A stretch of DNA of 64,000 nt, taken from positions 620,001-684,000 of the forward strand of contig JAQGEQ010000225.1 in NCBI GenBank assembly GCA_034620365.1, given 5' to 3'. This document shows, in pieces, positions 37,850-50,176 of this stretch. This stretch comes from Pegea sp. RAD2-039 (taxonomy: Eukaryota > Chordata > Thaliacea > Salpida > Salpidae). Within the stretch, counting starts at the first letter, position 1, and every line of letters starts with the position of its first letter. The notes beneath the pieces were generated by a model, which was not told where the DNA came from, did not search any database, and worked only from the letters and a program-made list of their open reading frames with translations. Position numbers and translations under genes: made by a program.

Positions 37850-40308
37850 TGTATCTAAATATATTCAATAACTTTCTTGTTTAATATTTATTAAAATATT
37901 ATGATTGTCATAAAATATGGAATAAAACATATTAATAATATAGTTATTATTATAAAAACTTTGTAATTATTATTGTAAAATAAAAAATAATTTAAAAATT
38001 GAAATAGAAAAAATTTATTAAGAATAGAATAATTTTAGATCATAAAACATTTTAGAACTAAAAATAATATCTTACCTTTTTACTATTTAATATAGAAATA
38101 GTTAAAGGTCAAGAAATTATTATATAAATTACCTGAAAAATCAAATGAAAATTGATTTAAAAATCTTATAAAAACATACAAGTTATCATGAGTTTAACTT
38201 AGATTAAAAATATAAAACAAATTTATAAATATTATTCATAATTTACATTTAAATATCAAAAATTAGAATATTTAATTAAAGTTAAAGGTTTGAAATTATG
38301 CTTTGCAAATACCACAAGTACTTAATTAATTATAATATATAAAGTATTATATTAAGTAAATTCATTTGGCTATAAACTAATAATCTAGGGTATTTGAACA
38401 AAAAAATGATTAATTTAAAAATTACTTAAACTTGTTAAAGTTTTTATTATGTAAGGATTATATTAAAAGTGTAAACAAAAAGTAAACAACTTAAAATAAT
38501 AGCTTTACTTAAAAATATAAATCAAAGCAATAAAATAATTGATTATAAATATCAAAAAATAGAATTCAAAAATAATTGATAAAAGTAAAATTAAAACTAT
38601 AAATAAATTATTTCTATAATTGTTAAAATGTTATAAAAATAATGAAAATTTAATTAATCTATAATAGGTTAAGTTTAAAACTAATTTATTTGAAATTTAA
38701 GACCTAAATAGAAACAATAAAAATTACTAAATATAGAAAATATTTCATGTCAAGTTAAAACTAATTTTTTTAATTTTAGCTGCCTAATAAACAACTTTAT
38801 TTAACTAAACATTTTTTAAATAAAGTAAAAATAATAATTTCATTTATTTAATAGTAATGAGTATATATATATAAACTTTCAATATAAAATAAAGATAAAT
38901 GATATTTTTCAGGCCTATTAAAAAATAATCCAATTTATTTTTGTAGATACAGGTAAAAAGAATTAAAAAAAATTAGTTTAAGGTTTAATCAACTAACTAC
39001 AATTTAATAACTAACTCATTGCAATTTATATTAAAGTCAATTCAAACGCATGATATAAATATAAGAAATCAATAGAAACTAAACTAAGAAAGTCAAAGAC
39101 ACTGTTTTATGTACCTTAAACTTGTATTCACTAAACATAAACCACATAAACGAAATTGTTACTTTGAAATTTACAATTTCGCTCTCTGAGTAGTTGTAAA
39201 CAAATCACTAACTGCAAAATTAAAGACTAAATTTATAGAATAAAATAATATTTAGAAAAATTGTCATCAAATACTTAAAATTTAATTGAGAATTTAGTTT
39301 TTGTTTTAAAACTTTTCCAAATGTTGATTCACCGGATAAGTCCTGAACAAAGTTGCTTTTTTAGCGTCAACTTTATTTAATGCGCTAAACTACTTTATAT
39401 ATTAGATATAATTATAAATACTAACGTTTTAAAAATAGATACTCTTATATTAAACATATTATAACAAAAATAGAATAAAAATACTCTTCATAAACATGAT
39501 AAATTATATTTATGTATTAAATTATTATATTAAGTATTGTTTATGTTTATTCGTTTATTACAATAAACGCAAAGGGTGCCTGAAGAGACCACTTCTCGCT
39601 AACACGTATTTTCACAAATAATACCTATTACATTTAATTAAATTGAAAATATAAAGAAAAAATATGTAACACATCGCATTTCAGCTGTCCCCATACAATT
39701 TAACAGTGAATAATTACATAGAATGTTAGTAATATAAAAAAAAGAAAAAGAATCACAGTTTAGAAATGACAATGTAAAAATAGTTAAACTTCTGCTTGAA
39801 AAGCACGAGTGATTCTGACATGACAATGTCTGATGGCAGCTGTTTTCAACTACTAATTGTGCGGTATGAAAAAAAACTTGCTCTGATTAACGTACCATCT
39901 TATCTTTTATTATCATTTCAAAAATAGTTCAATATAAATTATTTTTACCATATTATTCATAATAGTTATAACCTAGATAAAGCTTTAAAAAGCTTGTCGC
40001 ATGACTAAACTAGTTTTATATTGAGCAAATAATACAAGAAGTTTATTCTTCGAATAGATCTGATTTTTAAATCGTTTACATACTTTTTGCAAGATACAAT
40101 TTTTTCTATTTATTAAGCAATTTTTATTTCAAAAAATATTAATTAAGCCAGTACTTTATAGTGATAGTAGAATTGTGAAGTTTTCGTAAAGTTTAATTAA
40201 TTTCACTTAACAGTTTTCTATATTTACTACTTTTTGATCAAGTTTAGTTTGTATTAAATCGTTTATTTATTAAAATATAAAAAGTTTACTTAAATATAAT
40301 TTCTAGTT
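37850..40308. other. AT-rich spacer between RAB14 and AASDH
   Basis: No gene supported. It contains repeat copy C (39540-39790). The first few nucleotides upstream of RAB14 hold its acceptor-like TATTTAG (minus strand); no promoter motif is recognisable in the A/T background. Confidence 0.55.
39540..39790 (-). repeat. Dispersed repeat, copy C
   Basis: Same family as 7796-8035: tttattacaataaacgcaaa, gggtgcctgaagaga, gctaac, tttcacaaataa, then the catttcagctgtcc, acagtgaataattaca and tcacagtttagaaatgac segments. More diverged than copy A. Minus orientation, like the others. Confidence 0.75.
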
Positions 40309-43300
40309 TCAGCATTGGTTTATTGAAATCTTGTAATTGTATAAATAATTATCGCGACAACCGATAAACACATTTATAGAATCAGATGTCTGAATAAGAA
40401 CAGGGGACGAAAAAACTTGGCCAGGTAACTTCACTTTTGATAAACATTCACCATCGACAATATTACCGATAAATAACCAACCATCAGATGAAGCAGTGGC
40501 CACTACATGTATCTAAAAAAGATTTAAATCAAACTTGATAGAAATCTAGTTTTTTTGATTTTCAAAACTTGGTAAAAACAAAATCAATTTTTTGTTTGTA
40601 ATAATCTTTTTACAAACAATTATAAAAAGATATTAGAAAATTTATTTTCACAAACTTGTGATTGTTGGATTAAGATATTTTCACAGTAAGCTGATGAATA
40701 AACAGCTGCATCTTTTGAAATCAGTCTTTTCCAAATAAGATTTCCAGTTTTACAATTTAAGCAATATAAAAAACCATCATGTGATCCAAAAAGAACAAGT
40801 TCAGAAGATGATGAACGGAAGACACAAGGTGAAGAAAAGATTGGCTTTTGTGATGAATAACTCCATAGCTAAAAATTGAATAAAAAAACTTGTGAAAAAT
40901 ATAGCTTGTAGTTTCAAAATTGTTATTTGTTCATCTAAAAAATTAGAGATTTTCTATAAAAAAATCCAAACAACTCACAATGGAACCATTTTGATGACTT
41001 AAAAAATACATTTCATTATCAACACATCCAATTAAAACTCCACTAGTAGATGGAGATGGTGAAGAAAATAAAGGTTTTGGTAATAAAGTTGACCATCTAA
41101 ATGTGTTAGAGTTAAATTGATGCTTTTACTGAGTTGTTACTTACATCTCATTTCCATTTAATGCATTTATAAGTAAGATTTGATTTGTTAAATTTGCGAT
41201 ATAAACTCCTAAACATTTAGATTCATTCTATAGAAGAAAAAAGAATTACTCAAATAAATTTTCAAATAAAGAACTTCTCTAAAAATAAATCATAGAAAAA
41301 TTAATCTTACTTTTAAATAATACTTAAATACTAATAGATAAGTTTAATTATTAAATAGAAAAATAATTAAAACAAAATAGAAATATATTTAAAAAAAGTT
41401 TTTATCAAATTTTTGTTCTTTTGGATAATTTTACGTTGCTGAAGGCTTTTTAAAGTTTCTAAATATTAAATTATTAGAATAAAGTTCACCGAATCTAAGA
41501 TTTCATATAAATGAGGTGATGAGAAGATTGAACCTCCAGTAAAAATCTTCCAAATATTTGACTTCATCTAAACAGAATATTCAAATTATTTATGTGAATT
41601 GGCGAACGCAAGATTTTTCTTGTCATGGTTGGCAAAAAGTTTTTATTTTTCAAACCAAGATAACCTGAACATCTAAACAATACAAATGTCCATCATGAGA
41701 GGCAGCATATACAAGAGAGGTTGTTGGTTGTACACAAGGTGAACTCTTAACCTCTGCTCCTGTTGTAAACTCCCATTCAATCTTTAATGAAAATAATTTC
41801 AATTTTATATAAAAATTAAAGACTAAGGGCTCACAGATCCATTTTCATAATTCAATATATACAATTTTTTATCATAAGACCCAACCACAATAGTCTTATT
41901 GAGATGGACATAACACCCTGACGATTCAATCCTACCTCCAAGCTGAGTTTTCCAGATCACTTTACCTGATTCTTTACAAACTCTGAAGATATTTCTTGAA
42001 TGGGACCCTAAAGATTTTTGTATCATTAAAATATTAAATTTTGAGATTTAAAAATATTTTAGAATTTAAGTGGAAATTATTAGAGGTTATTTTTTTAGTA
42101 GTTGTAAACCTATCATCAATTGAATATTACGTAAAGATGACATCACCTATTATAATACTTGTCCTTCCGTTTAAGGTAACAACTAGAGGAGATGCATCTA
42201 CACATTTGCCAGTATTTAAACTCCATTCTTGGTTTAAAACCAATTCTTTAATATTCAACACTTCATCTACTGGAAGTTGCTTTTTATCATTCCTGATTAT
42301 TCTTGATCCTCTACTATAAGAGCAATAATCATCTAAGTTTTTAGAGTTGTATAAATTTGATTCATTTTTCACTGGCAAATATTTTGTAGTAATTCTCAAA
42401 CTTTCTGATTGATTTAAAGTTGTATTATCAGATAAATTTTCTAAAAAATGTAAAACATCACAAAATTTTTTAGATAAAATAACATCTAATAATCCAGTGA
42501 TATTTTTGCCTTTACATATATTTCTTTCTATGTTATTAAGTAATCTTAAAGCTGATAACGAGTCTCCACCGAGTTTTAGAAAGTTACTTTGCAAAATCTT
42601 GTCAAGGTTCTTCAGGCAAGGACTCAAGGTTCGACTTCCAAGTTCACTTGTCCAAATTCTCAACAGAAAATCGAACATACTTTCAGAGCTTTTCTCTAAA
42701 TTAGAGACTGGTTCAGAGTTTAACATCTCTTTATATGATTCTAAAATAGATTTTCGACAAATTTTATCATGTTTATTGAGAGGAAATTGTTTTAAAACTA
42801 CAAATTGATCAGGTATACAATGAGATGGGAGTAAATCTAGAATTAAACTTCTAATTCTTGTCACAATTTGATGATTTTCTAGTTGTTGTGATGAAGTAAT
42901 GAATGCAACAAGTTGTTTATTTTTTGATAAATTATTTTCAATTAAATCAACATATGCAAGAGACACAAAAGACAAACCTTCCAACTGACGTTTAATATAA
43001 CAAAGATTGATTCTTTTCCCATTCCTTTTAACTTGTTCATCTTTTCTACCAATATACTCTAATCTAAAATTCGAAAAATTTGAAGATACTTTAATCCATT
43101 CTGACTCATTCTCTTGTAAATCTTCTTGTTTAACTTTTAATGTCAGCAAGACAATATCCCCTGAACTAATACTTTTTATATTTTCATTTTCTATTTGATT
43201 ATATAATCCAACATCATCTTGATTATCATTTTCCTGGATATAACACTGTCTCAACCTGCCTCCTACTGTTAACATTCCTTTTATCTTTAAGCAGTTTTCT

Positions 43301-44517
43301 TTAAACTGTAGCTTACTAATATAATTTCTTAGTAGATAAATATCTAAAATTGGACGGTTTTCTTGAGTGGTTTTAACAACTACAACTTGTACATTCATAT
43401 CAAGTATACCTAAATAAGTATGAGCCAAAGGAACTCCTAAAGGAATTGATTTATTTTCTTCTAATTCTGAAATGGTTATCTCATGGTAAGTTGCCCAACA
43501 AGAAACTTCAGTAATCCCATATAAGTTTATGAACGAAATTGGCTTTTTATGAAATCTAGTTGTTTGAATCCATTTCTTAATCACTATATAAGACGGAAAA
43601 ACCTCCCCGCCTAACGCCATCAACCTAATTTGTGAATTATTCAAAGTTAATTTGTTTTGAACAAGAAAACTGTCCAATTGTTGAAGGTATGATGGAGTTA
43701 ATTGTAGTACAGTAACTTCTGCTATCTCAAATAAAACTTTATAAGCTAAAGCTGGAGTTTTATGAACTGTATTTGATAATATAATTAAAGTTGCAGCTGA
43801 AGCAAACACTACAAATAGTTCAATGACAGAGAGATCAAAATTTAGAGATGAAATTGCAGGAATTTTATCATCTTCAGTCATTCCAAAAACCTTTTTTAAT
43901 TGAAGAACATTTGGAAGAATACATTGATTTGGGACATAAACCAATTTAGAATTGCCACAAGTGCCTGAAGTAGACATAAGAAAAGCTATCTTTGAATCAA
44001 AACAAGTGGATAGTTTAGAAGAGTATCTTCTGATTTGTATCATATACAAAGAAAGTTTATTTCCATTAAAAACTGATACTGATAATTCATTAACTTCAAA
44101 ACTTGCGTCAAATTGTTCTAAAACTTTTTTCGCTTTATCTAGAAAATATTTTTCTGTTATTATCATATCTGGTGATGTATTCTTGAAAAAGTTTAAAATT
44201 GAAATTTCAGGATTTGTTGGGTTGATAAATGAATAAAAAGATGAAGTCATTAAAACTCCTAATATAATACAAGGTTGAACTACCATCGGTAGAAAAAACA
44301 AACATATATTCTGCTGAGTCTTTGTATCATCTTTACAACCAAATTTTGACTTTTTATTTTCTCTGATACCTTCTATAAAAAACTTAATTTGAGAAGCAAC
44401 TATGTTGACTTGGCTATATGTTAAAGAAACTTTCTCAAAATTTGAATTATAACTTTCAAGTGCTGTCTTATCAGGAACATTTTTCAAAGTATTCAAAAAC
44501 AGATCAAGCAAATTCAT
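40309..44517 (-). CDS. AASDH: AASDH (ACSF4), adenylating enzyme with carrier domain and PQQ-type beta-propeller
   Basis: AASDH is an acyl-CoA-synthetase-family enzyme with NRPS-like architecture; the vertebrate protein activates beta-alanine. Exons 44517-42147, 42007-41835, 41781-41665, 41567-41490, 41227-41145, 41096-40979, 40868-40656 and 40512-40309 join to exactly 1118 aa (human 1098). The adenylation domain shows the ATP loop STSGTCGNSK, NLYGITEVSCWATYHE and GRKDEQVKRNGKRI (the hinge and catalytic-lysine region). A phosphopantetheine carrier site LGGDSLSALRL has its Ser. The C-terminal third, from GKCVDASPLVV, is a PQQ-repeat propeller with repeated W-K and F-SSP blocks, ending PGQVFSSPVL and IGCRDNYLYNY as in human. 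The first exon is 2.4 kb and the propeller is split into seven small exons. The first good ATG (44517) is 18 nt after a TTACAG acceptor. No dehydrogenase domain is present. Confidence 0.96.
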
Positions 44518-45222
44518 ACCTTCAGAAGATTTTTTCTGTAATAAAATATATTTAGATATAACAAAAAAGTTTTGCAATTGTAAAATATCTTTTTCCCTTA
44601 AATTTAAAAGAACTAATAAGAAATTATCAAAAGATTCTTTGTTATTTAATTCTAAATTTAAATCACTAAAGTTATTTTCTATTAAAATTATTTATTCAAT
44701 TTTTTGATATGCAAATCTTGGAAAATAATGATTTTTTAAACTATATACAAATGTATCAAAATATTAGTTTAATGGGTATTTCCCTTATATGATTATTTTT
44801 AAATTTGATTAAAAAAAGAATAGAATTAAAAAGATGCTAGTTTGTGCTTTTTTCTTTTGTCTGTAGCGTCGCCTCTAGCGCTATAAAATATATTATTTTT
44901 TACTTATAGGATCTACTGTAATTTGAGACATCTGAGAGTGTTGCATATTTAGCTTTTTTTAATGAGGATTTGACTAAATCTTCAAAACTTCTTTTTGGAG
45001 CATTTTTCTACCCACACCCATATGAGAGCTTGTCATGTGATACTATTTTGTGTAAACAATAATTCTTTATTCTGAAGACATGACTTGTAAAGTCTGTGCT
45101 TTGTAAAATTGGTTTTGATGCTGGGTAGTTTAGCTTTACAAAGTACATTAGAGATGAAGCTCCTTGTATTTATAAACATGAAATGTCGGAGGCAGTAATA
45201 GTAGAAGTCCTAAATATTGCGA
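44518..45222 (+). other. Spacer with a possible exon fragment of an unidentified gene
   Basis: Between the AASDH leader and the 10-bp array. Around 44930-45060 the + strand reads a protein-like stretch (VAYLAFFNEDLTKSSK, FYPHPYESLSCDTILC) without an ATG and ending in a stop. It may belong with the open frames at 46113-46690 on the other side of the array. I could not identify the family. Confidence 0.3.
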
Positions 45223-46051
45223 TCAACCATCAACAACCATCTACAACCATCAACAACCATCAACAACCATCTACAACCATCTACAACCATCTACAACCAT
45301 CTACAACAATCAACAACCATCTACAACCATCTACAACCATCTACAACAATCAACAACCATCTACAACCATCTACAACCATCTACAACAACATCTACAACC
45401 ATCTACAACCATCTACAACCATCAACAACCATCTACAACCATCTACAACCATCTACAACATCTACAACCATCTACAACAACCATCTACAACAATCAACAA
45501 CCATCTACAACCATCTACAACCATCTACAACAATCAACAACCATCTACAACCATCTACAACCATCTACAACCATCTACAACCATCTACAACAATCAACAA
45601 CCATCTACAACCATCTACAACCATCTACAACAATCAACAACCATCTACAACCATCTACAACCATCTACAACCATCTACAACCATCTACAACCATCAACAA
45701 CCATCTACAACCATCTACAACCATCTACAACCATCTACAACCATCATCACCATCTACAACCATCTACAACCATCTACAACCATCTACAACCATCTACAAC
45801 CATCTACAACAATCAACAACCATCTACAACCATCTACAACCATCTACAACCATCTACAACCATCTACAACCATCTACAACATCTACAACCATCTACAACC
45901 ATCTACAACCATCTACAACCATCTACAACAATCATCTACAACCATCTACAACCATCTACAACATCTACAACCATCAACAACCATCTACAACCATCTACAA
46001 CCATCACACATCTACAACCATCAACAACCATCTACAACCATCTACAGCGAT
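45223..46051. repeat. 10-bp minisatellite (ctacaaccat), about 0.8 kb
   Basis: Units ctacaaccat and variants caacaaccat and ctacaacaat are repeated about 80 times, with occasional 5- to 8-bp deletions that shift phase. Three units equal ten codons, so long frames reading TTIYNHLQPS are open in more than one phase; these are a property of the repeat, not evidence of a protein. It lies between fragments of an unidentified gene and may be intronic. Confidence 0.95.
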
Positions 46052-46110
46052 CATACTAGACTCATGATTCAGATCTCTACAGAAGTGTGATCAGAACGAG
46101 AACGATGCAG

Positions 46111-46690
46111 GTTTGATCTTTGTCTTCGTTTTGAGATCTTTGAGAAATCGACCAAAGACTCTTTCTTTCATTGTTGATCTATTATTTGACTCCTTATCGA
46201 TATTTGAATCTCTTTACGAGTCTGAGTCATTTGCTGTTGATGGTGATATGAAGAAGATGGTATTTGTCACATGGAGTAGGTTGATGAAGAACTTTTTTTT
46301 ACACCTGAAGAGACTTCATAGACGCAAGCTGTTATTCTTTGCAACGCTGATGCTGTGTGTGCCACTAAAGCAGAGTCATTGACGGAAAAATAATAAAAAA
46401 AGATATAAGAATATCCTTAAAAGTTCTAATTATTTTTCAATAATGTTCAAGTTTTACTTTCATCATTGAAAATTGGAAGTACATGGGCTTTAGCGTTATT
46501 TGAAATATCTGAACTTCTGGAGGGTTACTGTTTGGAAAAACATTTTGAAAATGTATATCTTCAACAGCTCCTGCTGGTATTGGTTCAGGACTTCCCTTCT
46601 TTGCTTCCTAAATCTAATAGTTCAGTAAATCTCTCAACATTGACTTTTACCATGTGGTTAAAAGTTTTGGTTTCAAATATCTCAGGTTGA
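46111..46690 (+). CDS. Unidentified helical protein, two exon-like frames (possibly partial or broken)
   Basis: A frame from an acceptor at 46110 (cgatgcag) encodes about 88 residues (FIVDLLFDSLSIFESLYESE, FVTWSRLMKNFFLHLKRLHR) and ends at a possible donor near 46370. A second frame after an acceptor near 46450 (gttcaag) continues for about 78 residues (WALALFEISELLEGY, LVLVQDFPSLLPKSN) to a TGA at 46688-46690. Amphipathic Leu-rich helices suggest HEAT/ARM-like packing. There is no ATG at the 5' end. Together with 44930-45060 it could be the 3' part of a gene or a pseudogene. Not recognised. Confidence 0.35.
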
Positions 46691-47153
46691 ATGAGTTGCC
46701 ATACAGGTTTAAGGCTGCATGGTTTAGCATTATGCTGAAGATTAGGGCGAAAAAGTGATTATTGCTTCACACAATTTACTTTTACAAACGAATCATTTCT
46801 TTATCTGTTAGTAATATATTCTTATAAGCTTACTAAAAGTTGATTTTTTGATTGCAATATTAAAAATAAACTCATCAAATATATTTTTAACTAACCATGA
46901 ACCTTTGTTTTTACAGCACTTCTTAACAAAGTAAATATTTATTTAGTTTGTAAATAAAACATTTTGTTCAAGTTAATAATTAAGGATTATACTTATAAAT
47001 AAAAAGTTGAATTTCATCATATAGATTAAAGTAGTTTACATTATATTAGTTTAAGAATTGAACATTTTATAAATCTTGGTTAGAAGCAGACTTTGCATTA
47101 AATTTTTTCTTCTTAGACTTTTGAATAATTAGTTTAATTTATCTATTTTTGAA
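46691..47153. other. Spacer
   Basis: AT-rich, no gene seen. A TCTTCTTAG acceptor-like sequence ends at 47116, 37 nt before the rhodanese-like ATG. Confidence 0.5.
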
Positions 47154-47860
47154 ATGGCTGAAAACCAAGAAGAACTCAAGTAAGAGTAATTAATATTTCT
47201 AAAATAAGTTCTTATGAAATTACACTGTAGGCCAGAAAACAAGTTATCAGCTGAAGAATTAAAACCTTTGATCGATGAAGATAAGGTTGTGATTGTTGAT
47301 GTTAGGTTTCCAGATGAAATTGAACGAAGCGGGCGTATTGAGAGTAGAAGATGGATAAATATTCCGTACTGCGATTTAGGTTGAATTACAGAAGCCTCTT
47401 AATACAAATTATTCATTTAAACGTCTAGACTCAACTTTAAAACTAAGTGAGAATGAGTTTTTGAAAAAGTTTGGGATTGAAAAGATTAAAAATGATGGAG
47501 ATGGTTTCGTGTTTCATTGTGGAAAAGGAGGAAGAGGAACTAAGGCTACTAATCTAGTTTTGAAATTAGGATATAAAAGGTTAGTTTAAATTTGTTATTA
47601 AAAAGTTTTTTTTTTAATAATAGTCGAGTTAATATAATTATTATCTGATAACTTTAAATTTATTGAATAAAAACACTTTTTGTTATTTCTACTACTTGAG
47701 GAATAATCATAATTTTAAAATTCTACTAAAATATTTTGTAATTCATATAACGTTTATTATTGTTACAAAGTTTACTAAATACATCTTTCCTGATAAGATT
47801 AACTTTAATTTTTGTCAATTAATTTTGAAGAGTGAAACATTTAGAAGATGGACAAAGTAA
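47154..47860 (+). CDS. Rhodanese-domain protein (TSTD1/TSTD3-like) with a one-base frame interruption
   Basis: Single rhodanese domains of this size are thiosulfate:glutathione sulfurtransferases. Exon 1 (47154-47179) encodes MAENQEEL; exon 2 (47231-47579) starts with LSAEELKPLIDEDKVVIVDV, the rhodanese Leu-x-VDVR beta-strand, then INIPYCDL; after a frame change it continues LNTNYSF ... FVFHCGKGGRGTKA (active-site Cys loop) and LVLKLGYK. A short last exon (47833-47860) ends FRRWTK. The two halves of exon 2 are in different frames: the first ends at a TGA just after 47380, and one extra base in tttaggttgaa accounts for the break. No consensus intron joins the frames. The total would be about 133 aa, close to human TSTD1 (115). 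It may be a sequencing indel, a true mutation or an unusual splice. Confidence 0.7.
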
Positions 47861-47982
47861 CTGGAAAAGATTTATTTTAAATGTTAATAAGAATTAATCC
47901 TTTTTAGAGATAACTTTTTATCAGCTGTTAATTTAATAAACTTTGAAATTCGTGAAAATAAAATCGGAAAAATCAGAATATT

Positions 47983-49014
47983 CTATTCACTCATTAAAAC
48001 GCGCAAGGCTTCTTTCTCGTTTTCCAGATCTCTGCTCTTCTGTAATCTCGCTCGTAAATGTTCTTCAGTATACTAGAAAGATATCAAATGTTAGAAGAAA
48101 CAAGTTGCTATTTTGATGAAAATTTCACTTCAAAAAGATAAATTTTTACCTCTTGAACTTCAAATATTACAGACTGTGGGACCTTTGACATCAATATCTG
48201 TAGTAAGATTGGATAGTCTGTGGCGCTAACATCTTTTACTTGAACGACACGAGAATAATTACTTAGAACAACTTTCGTTGGCATTTTATCTAATAAAGCA
48301 GTATTTGTCTCAGCTTCTTTTAAAAGGACATCATGTGCTGGTAAAGCATATCTATTTGTAGAGAAAGAAGTTATTAGTAGACGACAATTTTGTTTGGTTT
48401 TAAGAAACTTACATTTCTGTGATGTCCTGTTTATGATCTGTCATTACCTTTTTAACGGCATCAGTAAAGTTTTCCACTAAAACTAAATCATAACCACTAA
48501 TTGTAAAGTTTAATATTGAATAATGTGAATCAGGATATATCAAATCTTCCCCAATAGGTGTCTTAGCAATTGTAGATTGATGTAGTCGTTCAAACTCTTC
48601 TTTAATTTGAAATTCTGATCTTCTGTTGTTAGGATCAGATATTGCCAACTTCATCTAAAGATTAGAGTACATTTTTAGAATACATAAAAACTTTGACAAC
48701 TTTTTTTCTAACTATAAAAGAAATTATTGATTACAAAATATTAAATTTGTTTTGCTATACACATTTATTTCAAATAAAACTAATAACTTGACACCAAAAA
48801 ATAGAAAAAAGTTTTACATTTGAAGCTGAATAATAAACAGAATATATAAAATGGAAGTTACCCGAGTTTTTTGGGCTATGCCATGAGTACGTCCAATATT
48901 ATGAGTTTTTCTACCTCTGTAAGAACGTGTTTGTAACAGAGAACATGATAAACTCTGATATAATTTTGGAACTAATTGACAAGCTGGTAATATACAAGCC
49001 TTATATTGAAGCAT
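47983..49014 (-). CDS. MRPL48: Mitochondrial ribosomal protein L48
   Basis: MRPL48 (mL48) is a subunit of the large mitoribosomal subunit, at the central protuberance. Exons 49014-48862, 48654-48413, 48351-48150 and 48072-47983 give exactly 228 aa (human 212). The N-terminus is basic and hydroxylated with few acids, as for a mitochondrial presequence, followed by RKTHNIGRTHGIA (compare THGIGKY in human). The core YSILNFTISGYDLVLVENF matches the S10-like fold of MRPL48, and later SNYSRVVQVKDVSAT and FEVQEYTEEHLRARL align with its C-terminal part. A TTTTTCAG acceptor-like sequence ends 7 nt before the ATG. The gene is convergent with the rhodanese-like gene, with only 122 bp between the two stop codons. 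Confidence 0.92.
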
Positions 49015-50176
49015 TTTTCTTCTGAAAAATGATTATTATTAAATAAAGAATTAATATATATGTTGAATAATATTTTATAAATTAATTATAAATCAAATAT
49101 AATAAACTTAATTTAAATCTTTTCATCATTTAACTTAAAAGATAAATAAATGTTATGATACAAGTTGAAACAAATGTTAGATTTACATATATATATTATA
49201 ATTACATAAAATATAATAATTATAATTATATAAATCTATTATGATAACATAAAGATTAAAGATAAATTTATATAGAATATTCATATAATATATAAAATTC
49301 TATAAAATATAATGTGGTTGTAATTATGGATACTTTATTAAACATTAATTAAAACAAAATAATTTAAACCTCTAAAAAAATTTTATTACAATTAAAGCTT
49401 TCTAAAGTATTAACACTTTTTGTATTTCAATTAAAATAAATTGTAAAAGATAATGAAATATTCAAATAATTATTACTCTTAGCAAGAATAAAATATAAAA
49501 GTAAAAACCAATAAAGAAAAAGTTCAAAATATAATATTGTACAACTTTTAAATAAACGAATTAAGAAAAGTTTTTAAAAACGTTTAAAAACCAGATAATT
49601 AAAAATGTTGTTAATAAAAGTAATGACATAGAAAAGACAAACAAAAACTCAAATTATAAAATGCTTCAGTTGACAAAAATGGTTTTTTTTTTAAAAGAAT
49701 TTTGTAAAATTTTCAACATAAAATTGAAGCCCTATTTACTTAAAATTATAAAAAAATTGCAAAAAGAGGTCATTGGTTTTTTCAGTTTTTTTCACATATT
49801 TGTTCAAAGACTGTAAAATGATTATTAAACTAATTGAAACTAACCAAACACCAAAATTCTTTCTAGAATTCGAAACTTATTAATAAAGCTTTTTTTAAAG
49901 AAGAGCTAATAAATGGGATTCAAGCTCAGAAGCTCTCATTTGCTGACGTGACCAATAGCAACTTTGAAAATCAAACTGAGTTAACAAAATTTATTCAATG
50001 GATTATAACTTAACAATAGTATCCTCTAATGTCACATTAACAATAGAATCCCACGCTGATTTTTTAAGAAACATCTCAACATCCCTGAGTGTTATATTGA
50101 TGATCCAATTTTCAATACAAAGCAAGATTTTCAAACTTTTGTAAAGTCGGTGGGAACAAAGCTCCTCTGACAAAAG
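49015..50176. other. AT-rich spacer
   Basis: No gene supported. 49020-49900 is almost entirely A/T. The right end may be the decayed 5' part of the retrotransposon annotated next. Confidence 0.5.

Noticed and set aside
45183..46067. Long frames of TTIYNHLQPS repeats
   Set aside because: Open in more than one phase of a nearly pure 10-bp repeat; no homologous flank in frame.
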